This document shows positions 7,401-12,646 of a DNA stretch of 15,483 bases, piece by piece (positions within the stretch are counted from its first letter, which is position 1; the number at the start of each line of letters is the position of its first letter). A model generated the notes under the pieces. That model saw nothing but the letters and a program-made list of their open reading frames with translations. It was not told where the DNA came from and did not search any database. Source of the DNA: Planctomycetota bacterium (GTDB taxonomy: Bacteria; Planctomycetota; UBA8742; JACQVU01); the NCBI GenBank assembly GCA_016209585.1, contig JACQVU010000303.1, forward strand, positions 1 through 15,483. Direction: 5' to 3'. Made by a program: the position numbers and the translations under genes.

Positions 7401-8201
7401 TTCGACGACGACACCGGCAACAACACCGACTACGAAGACTACTCCATGAACGACGCCGACTTCGGCAAGGCCGTCCGCCCCCCGACGCTCGTGGGGGAGG
7501 GCGCCCGCGTCGAGGGCGGGTGGCTGCGTCGTTTCCTCATGAATCCGTCGCTGGCCCACTCCGGGTCGGAAACGGAAAACGACCGTAACGGCGTGCGGTT
7601 CTACCTCCAGGCGCGCATGCCCACCTTCTTCCTCTCCGACAACGAGATCGGCAAATTGGAACGCTTCTTCGCGGCCATGGCCGGCGTCCCGGGAAGCGAG
7701 ACCCGCGCGCCGCTGCCGCCCCTGGATGACGCGGAGTTGAGCCTCGCCCGCCAGATCGTCACCGCCCGCGGCTGCGCCACCGCGGACTGTCATGGCAAGG
7801 GCGCGCCGGACTTCGGCATGACCCATGAGCGCCTGCGCCCGGCATGGGTCGAGCGTTGGATCTGGGCGCCGAAGCAGTTTGACCCCGACACCAAGATGCT
7901 CGCCGACCTCTTCTTCACGATGGAAGAGAAGGACGGCGCGCCCCTCGTCACCCGCGGCGACGGCCAGGAAGTGGAGTCGCCCGACACCTGGGCCTGGCTT
8001 CGCCGCCAGATCGGCCCGGACTTCCGCGGCCGCTTCGTGAACGAGCCTGACGAGAAGAAGTGGACCCCCGCCATGCGCGCCCACCGCGGCGATCACCTCT
8101 CGCTGATCACGCGCTACCTCGATCACATCGGCGTCGCCGGCCTGAAAGACGAAGTGGCCGCCCTGCGCCGTCTCGCCGGGGCCGCCGGCGAGACCAAGTG
8201 A
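4470..8201 (+). CDS. Membrane-anchored octaheme c-type cytochrome of the bc complex
   Basis: This 1243-residue protein is probably the electron acceptor of the Rieske/cytochrome b complex, in place of cytochrome c1 or f. An uncleaved membrane anchor spans about residues 20-42, followed by about 200 mainly helical residues. Canonical CxxCH sites start at Cys260, Cys310, Cys348, Cys376, Cys555, Cys736 and Cys957. An eighth site, CATADCH at 1102-1108, is a CX4CH motif. Hemes 1-3 are close together, with spare histidines (SHP, HGWNHHWLHP) suited to bis-His ligation. Hemes 4-8 each head a class-I-like module and are followed by a plausible axial Met: Met487, Met655, Met904, Met1050 and Met1143, four of them in an M-P-x-(L/F) context. 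The start lies 67 bases after the cytochrome b C-terminal gene, directly after a heptad repeat array; ATG 4476 is an alternative. Heme counts are direct observation; the role is inferred from operon position. Confidence 0.92.
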   Translation: MDMSSDAAPAKDPIVHGSLSWHIMVATGLLALSVVWAIYDEMWGRRPYKAIQKDFANRYRAYIAALRDDSAARDALARQDSKYVEIMDHAHAAARKAGPEVEALKQEIAEKVQPYLKELAEPLKVWRSEVAAKSYLIDVAPPDRQAQLHQDLALFKNTSRLIRDWPDGETWFTYDELLAKFDHYNAEFGRLQREEIVANMQAADLEKQARQRFDLVMVGLAPARLDGLLADPEVFGKVGDIRQIYVQEKDGVRVDFVDRCESCHVGARQPLPIVSEHQAFEGSPYRRVFRSHPAAVEELLRVHDPEVFGCATCHDGNGISVTSTLLAHGWNHHWLHPLYFSENFEAGCVKCHTEDLVLPGATVLNEGKELFRFRGCWGCHRMAGFDPEPDQIFLARKDLEGARGDVAKIDVAIQRAVDALPAEKNTLTQTRTLALSRQSAREKRVVDLMADRKRVGPSLKEARVKLKPEWIPAWLADVRGFRPTSKMPQLRLNPDQARAISVFVWTSAMRAVDAAGRETGNGLLDPADPRWARPAPDQEKEWARQGELSLELRGCLGCHSIEKSDGTRIGGGFAADLSRVGEKVNYEYLVRWIHDPRERTRPYSPFWVNTLTGHAGRDLGPGDFKNLDGWRAASVDGARDPETGDLLLTHQMTVMPSLRLSWGECARIAWFLTTRRRADAAYEPVDGWIEREEEPVADENRAAQLRARGMTVETRDGKDFWRVRADGERWTRHFGCGGCHEIAGFEEEKGIGTELTTEGSKPLERLDFGVIGHDAHHGAVTPGLWEWVNEHYQGRWGEKPPSVREHERQTGESPAPEEGAGPEVPDEQWSRPVVAVINDPQATFGQLWEARLREAADKAEPEVWREARMNWYRAKGFFEHKLRTPNIWDYRKNFTRKPDELLRMPDFGLSERQINALTTFILGNVDTEQYPRSYFYRPTGLREAVQEGWWVIKKYNCAGCHMLEPGQAAPALWNTPVFDDDTGNNTDYEDYSMNDADFGKAVRPPTLVGEGARVEGGWLRRFLMNPSLAHSGSETENDRNGVRFYLQARMPTFFLSDNEIGKLERFFAAMAGVPGSETRAPLPPLDDAELSLARQIVTARGCATADCHGKGAPDFGMTHERLRPAWVERWIWAPKQFDPDTKMLADLFFTMEEKDGAPLVTRGDGQEVESPDTWAWLRRQIGPDFRGRFVNEPDEKKWTPAMRAHRGDHLSLITRYLDHIGVAGLKDEVAALRRLAGAAGETK

Positions 8202-8302
8202 ACTGACGCCGGTTTGTTCCTCCACGCCTACGGCGCTCCCCGTGCCCTGGACCGCGGGGGGGGACACGGTGACCCGATTTCTTTGCGCCCAGGCGCCGCG
8301 GC

Positions 8303-8323
8303 CTGTTAGGCTTCAGGTGTCAG
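8303..8323 (-). repeat. Heptad repeat array, opposite orientation
   Basis: Read on the minus strand from 8323, three 7-base units follow each other: CTGACAC, CTGAAGC and CTAACAG. They share the CTGANNN core of the array at 4433-4467 but lie on the other strand. The array sits 12 bases before the ferredoxin ATG and overlaps by two bases the AGGGA that probably serves as ribosome binding site. The rest of the gap (8202-8302) holds a run of eight G and a weak CCGTG/CACGG pairing; I see no convincing terminator or promoter there. Confidence 0.55.
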
Positions 8324-8326
8324 GGA
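8322..8326 (+). promoter_or_regulatory. Ribosome binding site of the ferredoxin gene
   Basis: AGGGA ends nine bases before the ATG at 8336. It is one of the clearer Shine-Dalgarno candidates on the plus strand of this window and supports that start over later ones. Confidence 0.5.
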
Positions 8327-8335
8327 ACGCGAGCC

Positions 8336-8749
8336 ATGGCTGGAGTCAATCCCTATATCGGCGCGAGGCGACACGCGCTGCCCACGCGGAAATACCGGAT
8401 CGTGTTCCGCGTGGGCGACGAGGAGCGGGTGGTGGAGGTGGACCCCGCCCGGCTGCCCTACGACGAAACCGGGCTGAAGGGGTCGCTGCTGGAGATCGCC
8501 TTGGGCCACGGCGTGGAGATCGACCACGCCTGCGGCGGGGTGTGCGCCTGCTCCACCTGCCACGTGCACGTCCTGGAGGGCCTGGCGAGTTGCAGCGAAT
8601 CCGACGACGCCGAACAGGACATGCTGGACACGGCCCGCGACGTGAAGACCTTTTCACGCCTCGCCTGCCAGTGCGTGCCGGACGGCACGAAAGACCTGGT
8701 GGTGCGGGCGCCGGAGTGGAACCGCAACCTCAGCCAGGAAGGCCATTAG
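8336..8749 (+). CDS. fdx: [2Fe-2S] ferredoxin, ISC/adrenodoxin type
   Basis: This is a small soluble electron carrier (137 residues) without signal peptide, so it is cytoplasmic. The cluster ligands are Cys66, Cys72, Cys75 and Cys111, in HACGGVCACSTCHVHV and RLACQ. This is the C-x5-C-x2-C...C pattern of ISC-type (adrenodoxin-like) ferredoxins, not plant-type ones. Three further cysteines are present (Cys70, Cys86, Cys113). About 18 basic residues precede the beta-grasp domain. ISC-type ferredoxins donate electrons to iron-sulfur cluster assembly or to P450-like enzymes; no isc, suf or hsc gene lies nearby, so the partner is unknown. It follows the octaheme gene by 134 bases and may or may not be co-transcribed. 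It converges with the RNase HII-like gene, leaving 13 bases between the stops. Confidence 0.9.
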   Translation: MAGVNPYIGARRHALPTRKYRIVFRVGDEERVVEVDPARLPYDETGLKGSLLEIALGHGVEIDHACGGVCACSTCHVHVLEGLASCSESDDAEQDMLDTARDVKTFSRLACQCVPDGTKDLVVRAPEWNRNLSQEGH

Positions 8750-8762
8750 GCGGCGGGTCAGT

Positions 8763-9728
8763 TCACTTGCGGCGCACCAGGAGGTCGTCGGGGATGGCCA
8801 GCCGGGCGCGGGCGGGGGCGATGTCGCTCAGGAAGCGCCGGGCGTCCTCCGGGTAGCCGGCCGTGGGCGCGACGCCTGGGGCGTGACCTTGCCAGAAGGC
8901 GTTGAAGAGGCGCATGAACAGTTCGCGCAGGTATTTGGAGACCATGGAGGCCAACGCCACGGGGAGCGATTGCCGCTCCCCGCCTTCCAGGAAGAGCAGA
9001 TCGGCGGCGCGGGGGCCTTGTTCCAGGCGGTAGGCGGAGCGGGCCGGTTCTTCGGCGAAGCCGCGGATGACGCAGCCCTTGAACGCCAGGTGAAGCGGGC
9101 GGCCGTATTTGGCGCGGCCGCCCTGTTTGTCAAGGGTGATGGCGACTTGGGGGTAACGCGACCAGAGTTCGCGGATCAGCCTGGCCGCCGCGCGCCAGAC
9201 GACGTCGGCCTTGTTGGCGCCGGCGGCGAGCGTTTCGTTGAAACGCGACTCGACGACGATCCGCGCCCGCGCGCCGAGGAACCTGGCCCCGCGGGCGGAG
9301 AGTTCCTTTCGCACGTAGCGGGCCTGCCGATCCACCGACGCCGCGTCGCAGGCCAGCGGCAGAGCCACTTCGCGCTCCCGGTACCAGGGTTGGCGGTCGA
9401 AGTCGACGGCGGGGGTGAGCGAGACTCTCTCCAGCAGGTGGCCCAGCGTGCGGATGGGCGGGCCGTCGCGCGCCGCCTGCACGAAGGCCAGCGTGGCCAG
9501 TTCCAACCACTTCAGCGAGCGGCTCTTGCCCTTGTAGACGGCCTTGGAGTCCGCCACCACGATGCGCCCGCCGGCGTCAGCCGGAGACTCGGCGACGGTG
9601 TCGGCGAGCGTCTCCCAGAGCGAGCGGCCCCGCCAGGCGTCGGGCACGCGGAAGGCGGTGGCGCTCACCACCAGGGGGCCGAGCGGCGGGCCGTAGCCGG
9701 CCTCATCAATGCCCGCGAGGATGGCCAT
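8763..9728 (-). CDS. rnhB: Divergent RNase HII-like ribonuclease H
   Basis: This 321-residue protein has the framework of type 2 RNases H, which cut the RNA strand of RNA/DNA hybrids or single embedded ribonucleotides. The N-terminus reads GIDEAGYGPPLGPLVV, with Asp8 and Glu9 as the first two acidic catalytic residues. DSK (60-62), Asp200 in AITLDKQGG, and LASMVSKYLRELFM (259-272, equivalent to the AASIIAK helix) follow in family order. Three points are unusual. The GRG/GKG loop is GYG (Tyr12 for the basic residue). The fourth carboxylate appears to be Glu251 rather than Asp. The protein is about 100 residues longer than ordinary RNase HII, with the extra length between DSK and Asp200. It is not RNase HIII, since the motif starts at residue 6 with no TBP-like N-terminal domain. 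Activity is therefore plausible but unproven. No Shine-Dalgarno site is seen. Confidence 0.75.
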   Translation of the reverse strand: MAILAGIDEAGYGPPLGPLVVSATAFRVPDAWRGRSLWETLADTVAESPADAGGRIVVADSKAVYKGKSRSLKWLELATLAFVQAARDGPPIRTLGHLLERVSLTPAVDFDRQPWYREREVALPLACDAASVDRQARYVRKELSARGARFLGARARIVVESRFNETLAAGANKADVVWRAAARLIRELWSRYPQVAITLDKQGGRAKYGRPLHLAFKGCVIRGFAEEPARSAYRLEQGPRAADLLFLEGGERQSLPVALASMVSKYLRELFMRLFNAFWQGHAPGVAPTAGYPEDARRFLSDIAPARARLAIPDDLLVRRK

Positions 9729-9733
9729 CGGAG

Positions 9734-9746
9734 GCGGACCGGAAAC
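9734..9746 (+). repeat. 13-base direct repeat, copy 2 (other copy 1629-1641)
   Basis: This second copy of GCGGACCGGAAAC overlaps the left arm of the hairpin at 9743-9760 and lies just upstream of the RNase HII-like gene. Confidence 0.35.
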
Positions 9747-9760
9747 GGGAAAGCCCGTTT
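9743..9760. terminator. Small perfect hairpin between two minus-strand genes
   Basis: AAACGGG (9743-9749) pairs perfectly with CCCGTTT (9754-9760) across the loop AAAG. The hairpin lies after the phosphoesterase stop and before the RNase HII-like start. On the minus strand the right arm ends TTTCC, so any U-tract is short. It could be a weak terminator, an attenuator or a 3'-end stabilising hairpin. Confidence 0.35.
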
Positions 9761-9774
9761 TGGGGGACGGGTCT

Positions 9775-10536
9775 CTACTTTCCCTGCGCCAGGCGGTCGG
9801 CGAGGAAGGAGGCGAGGCCGGGGCACTCTTTGATCTTCTTCATGGTGCTGATGTAGTCGTACTTCACCCGGTGCCAGCGGAGGAGGTCGCCGTCGATGGT
9901 GCAGTAGCAGGCGCGGTTATCCTGGTCGCGCGGTTGGCCGATGCTGCCGATGTTGATGAAGACCTTGCCCTCCGAGGCGAGGTTGAACTCATGCTTGATC
10001 TGGGTGGGGTGAAGGAAGGTTCCCTGCTGGGTGAAGGCGCCGGGGACGTGGGTATGGCCGGCGAAGCAGGTCTTGGAGACCATGCGGAAGATATCCGTCA
10101 TCTTGCGGGAGTCGAGCGCGTCTTTGGGCATGACGTACTCGCGGATCGGCTGGCGGGGCGATCCGTGCACGAAGAGCCAGCGGCCGTCGCGTTCCTGGTG
10201 GGTCTCGCGGAGGGTGTCGAGGTAGTCCCAGAGTTTGCGGTTTTCGTCCTTGGGGAAGGCCGAGGAGTTGAGCGTGTCGCGCGTCCACTGCACGGCCTGC
10301 TTGGCGTACTGGTTGAAGTCTTCGGGGATGAACATGATGGCTTCTTCGTGGTTGCCGATGAGCGACCAGTCGAAGAAGTTGACGGCGATCTTCAGGCACT
10401 CCCGCGGGTTCGGCCCGTAGCCGATGATGTCGCCGAGGCACCAGATGGCGTCGCACTCGCGGTCGCCGATGTCGGCGATCACCGCTTCCAGCGCCTCGAT
10501 GTTGCCGTGAATGTCGGAGACCAGGGCGATGACCAC
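9775..10536 (-). CDS. Calcineurin-like metallophosphoesterase (MJ0936/YfcE-type family)
   Basis: This 253-residue cytoplasmic phosphoesterase has the full set of dimetal-binding motifs: SDIHGN (Asp8, His10), GDIIGYGPNP (Asp36), GNHE (Asn62, His63), VHGSPR (His124) and GHTH (His161, His163). Such proteins hydrolyse phosphodiesters or dinucleoside polyphosphates in vitro, but their natural substrates are mostly unknown, and the same holds here. I chose the GTG at 10536 because GAGG sits six bases upstream and the protein then begins MVIALVSDIHGN, the usual start of the family. A GTG at 10575 would add 13 atypical residues. It lies 85 bases downstream of the radical SAM gene on the same strand. 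Confidence 0.87.
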   Translation of the reverse strand: MVIALVSDIHGNIEALEAVIADIGDRECDAIWCLGDIIGYGPNPRECLKIAVNFFDWSLIGNHEEAIMFIPEDFNQYAKQAVQWTRDTLNSSAFPKDENRKLWDYLDTLRETHQERDGRWLFVHGSPRQPIREYVMPKDALDSRKMTDIFRMVSKTCFAGHTHVPGAFTQQGTFLHPTQIKHEFNLASEGKVFINIGSIGQPRDQDNRACYCTIDGDLLRWHRVKYDYISTMKKIKECPGLASFLADRLAQGK

Positions 10537-10542
10537 GAACCA

Positions 10543-10546
10543 CCTC
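10543..10546 (-). promoter_or_regulatory. Ribosome binding site deciding the phosphoesterase start
   Basis: On the minus strand GAGG is followed by six bases and then the GTG at 10536. This favours the shorter protein over the longer reading that begins at 10575. Confidence 0.5.
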
Positions 10547-10621
10547 GCGCGAGCGCCGATGCGGCCCGCCGACACAATGCCTCAGCGGGGCCGGAGAGTC
10601 AACCGGCGCGCTCGTTGCTGG

Positions 10622-11731
10622 TCATGGGTTCAACTTCACCACCGGCCGCCGGGGGTCGGCCAGCGCGGCGGGCACGCCGCGCTCGTCCACGGCGTGATGC
10701 CACACCACGTCGCACTTGGCGCAGAGGCCGTAGCGGTCTACGCGCGCCGCGAGGTGGCTCTCGCGCATGGCCTTCAGGCGCGGCCCGTTCCACACCTCCA
10801 GCAGGGTCTCGGCATGGGCGTCGCCGATGGGCAGTTGCCCCTCGAAGTCGGCGCAGCAGGGCACGACCGTGCCGTCGGCCAGGATGCTGAGGGACTTCCA
10901 GAGGTAGTGGCAGGGGAAGAAGCGCGGGCCGTTCTCGGGGGCGATGAAGCGGTCGGTGCCCAGGAAGCGGCCAGCCCAGTGGCCGGGTTTCTCGACGCCG
11001 TACTCGTTGAGGCCGTCGTCGCGGAAACTCTCGAAGAAGGCCGCGAACTTCGCGTCGCCCTCGTGATGCAGGTCCAGGGCGTAAATCTTGGTGTAAGGTT
11101 TCGAGAGGCCGCGAGCCTTCTTCATCCGCAACAGGCGCCGGATGTTGGCCGTCACCTCGTCAAAACTGCCGCCGATGCGCGCGTACTCGAACGTCTTCCG
11201 GTCATAGCCGTCGAACGAGAAAGTCAGGAGGTCCAGGTTGCTGTCGAGCGTCTCGGCGCACCGCTTCTCGGTCAGCATCGAGCCGTTGGTCACGAGGTGG
11301 ATTTTCGACAGGCCGCGCTCCTTGCCGTACCGGATCATCTCGAACAGGTGGGGGTGCAGCATAGACTCGCCCCCCAGGAAGATGGCGAAGAAAGGATCAA
11401 AAGAGGCGGCTTCGTCCACGACCTTCCGGAAGAGATCGCGCGACATGAACGTGAAGCCGCGTTTCTGCGTCACGTCCGCGGCGTTGGGGCACATCACGCA
11501 TGCGTAGTTGCACTTGTTGGTGAGCTCCACCCACAGGATCTTCGGCCGGCGCTCCACCGTGAGCCGCCGCTCCAGGATCAAAGAGATGGCGTCGTCGGCG
11601 TACGCCGCGGGAAGGGGCGAGGATGGCGCCGCCGGGGGGGGAGACATGGGTTCACCGAGCGCCGTTCCCGGCCGCGGACCGGACATGCCAAGAGCGTACA
11701 ACGGCCCCGCTGGCAGCGGCGATGATTTCAT
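10622..11731 (-). CDS. Radical SAM protein with C-terminal SPASM-type iron-sulfur domain
   Basis: The radical SAM cluster motif is C-x3-C-x2-C at Cys74, Cys78 and Cys81 (CNYACVMC). It lies after a beta strand ILWVELTNK and is followed by a variant of the SAM-binding GGEP motif, GGES (120-123). A SPASM region carries Cys274, Cys292, Cys293, Cys337 and Cys340 (PCHYLWKSLSILADG, PCCADF, CAKC), enough for one auxiliary [4Fe-4S] cluster. Members of this family modify peptides, sugars or other small molecules by radical chemistry. No precursor peptide or clear substrate gene is visible, so the reaction is unknown. The first 45 residues are Pro/Ala-rich and probably disordered. I chose ATG 11731 because GGAG lies four bases upstream; ATG 11647, with GGTGA before it, is a real alternative that would remove 28 residues. 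Confidence 0.88.
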   Translation of the reverse strand: MKSSPLPAGPLYALGMSGPRPGTALGEPMSPPPAAPSSPLPAAYADDAISLILERRLTVERRPKILWVELTNKCNYACVMCPNAADVTQKRGFTFMSRDLFRKVVDEAASFDPFFAIFLGGESMLHPHLFEMIRYGKERGLSKIHLVTNGSMLTEKRCAETLDSNLDLLTFSFDGYDRKTFEYARIGGSFDEVTANIRRLLRMKKARGLSKPYTKIYALDLHHEGDAKFAAFFESFRDDGLNEYGVEKPGHWAGRFLGTDRFIAPENGPRFFPCHYLWKSLSILADGTVVPCCADFEGQLPIGDAHAETLLEVWNGPRLKAMRESHLAARVDRYGLCAKCDVVWHHAVDERGVPAALADPRRPVVKLNP

Positions 11732-11810
11732 GGCGCTCCGTCGGCTTCGCGCTTCTCGCCGGGAGGGGGCCCGGCGGGCTGGCGCATGGCCCCGGCCCCG
11801 CCGACGGGCG

Positions 11811-11829
11811 GTTGAGCGGCGCGCTCAAC
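11811..11829. other. Inverted repeat at the 3' end of the coiled-coil gene
   Basis: GTTGAGC (11811-11817) and GCTCAAC (11823-11829) pair across five bases. The right arm overlaps the TGA stop of the minus-strand coiled-coil gene. No U-tract follows, so it may be a 3'-end hairpin rather than an intrinsic terminator. The rest of the gap (11732-11810) is GC-rich with no other feature. Confidence 0.3.
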
Positions 11830-12616
11830 GCCGCTCCCCGGCCAGTTCGGCGATGGTGGCGTTCTTGTCGGCCAGCACCCAGAACATCACCGCCCCGCCC
11901 ACGGCGATCACCACCGCGAGCAGGGCGGTGAGCAGCAGGAGGTAGTTGCGGTGCACCAGCATCTTCTCGTGGTCGATCTCGTAGCGCCGGCGCTCGTTGA
12001 GCGTGAAGACCAGCGTCTCGTTGGCCTTCCTCAAGGTGTCCAGCGCCTGCTCGTGCAGCGCCGTGACCCGCGCGGCGCCGGCGGCGCTCTCGCGGACGGC
12101 GCGGTCGAGATCGGCGGCGCGGTCGTGGACGAAACTCACCTGTTCCTCCACCCCGGTCACGGTCCGCACGGCCTCGTCGCGGCGCAGCGCGGCCTCGTCG
12201 CGGGCCTCGGCCGCCTGAGCGCGAAGGGCCTCGGTCGCGGCGCGCAGCCGCTCGACCTCGGCCACCACGGCCTCCGCGCGTTTCGCCGTCTCGGCGGACG
12301 CGGCCTCCACCGCCACGGCGCGGTGCATCACGGTGCGCACCAACCCCAGCACCGTGGCGATCTCCTGGCCGGAGAGGTCGCCGAGCGCGAACTTCGCCAG
12401 GGTCTGCTTCAGCGTCTCCCGCGAGTCCCCCGCCTCGGCCTCCACCGTCCCGCCGGCTGAATCGGTGTAGTGGCGCGTCAGGCGCTCGTACAGGTCCAGG
12501 ATCTCGTCCACGTGCGTCGCCGTCCGTTCGGGCATGACTGGCTTGCCGCGCGCCCGCGGCGGGGGTGGAGGGGGAGCGGGGGGCGAATGGTCGTCGCGGG
12601 GATGGTCGGGTCGCAT
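11825..12616 (-). CDS. Tail-anchored coiled-coil membrane protein, function unknown
   Basis: I do not recognise a named family. The 263-residue protein begins with a Pro-rich stretch (residues 11-20) and a helical N-terminal region (about 33-100, including HVDEILDLYERLTRHY). A long Ala/Glu/Arg-rich coiled coil follows, about residues 102-215. A single membrane helix (224-249, NYLLLLTALLAVVIAVGGAV) leaves about 14 residues beyond it. The layout suggests a tail-anchored protein with its coiled coil in the cytoplasm. It could be a scaffold, a chemoreceptor-like signalling piece or a polar organiser; nothing in the sequence decides. It starts 30 bases after the 932-residue gene, so the two are probably co-transcribed. 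An internal ATG at 12535 (MPERTATHVDEIL) would remove the Pro-rich leader and is an equally possible start. Confidence 0.72.
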   Translation of the reverse strand: MRPDHPRDDHSPPAPPPPPPRARGKPVMPERTATHVDEILDLYERLTRHYTDSAGGTVEAEAGDSRETLKQTLAKFALGDLSGQEIATVLGLVRTVMHRAVAVEAASAETAKRAEAVVAEVERLRAATEALRAQAAEARDEAALRRDEAVRTVTGVEEQVSFVHDRAADLDRAVRESAAGAARVTALHEQALDTLRKANETLVFTLNERRRYEIDHEKMLVHRNYLLLLTALLAVVIAVGGAVMFWVLADKNATIAELAGERR

Positions 12617-12646
12617 GGTGATCGTCAGTTCCCGGTCGGCGCGCGG

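Noticed and set aside
4392..8267. A 1291-codon open frame on the minus strand, opposite the octaheme gene and slightly longer than it
   Set aside because: It mirrors the codon bias of a GC-rich gene. Its translation is rich in His, Arg, Val and Gly with no domain, and the plus-strand frame has eight heme motifs and operon context.
8236..8272. Possible terminator after the octaheme gene (CCGTG/CACGG around a G8 run)
   Set aside because: The pairing is short with mismatches and no T-tract follows.
8763..9728. The RNase H-like protein as RNase HIII on the basis of its 321-residue length
   Set aside because: RNase HIII has an N-terminal TBP-like domain before its catalytic motif. Here the DE motif is at residues 8-9, and the extra length is internal.
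8883..9833. Plus-strand frames of 300-400 codons across the minus-strand genes (8883-9833, 9709-10890, 10511-11725, 13655-14695)
   Set aside because: Each lies opposite a gene with clear family motifs (RNase H, phosphoesterase, radical SAM) or a signal peptide and strong ribosome binding site; the shadow frames have none.
10622..11731. The radical SAM gene as a RiPP maturase
   Set aside because: No small precursor-peptide gene, peptidase or transporter lies beside it; the SPASM cysteines alone do not justify the claim.
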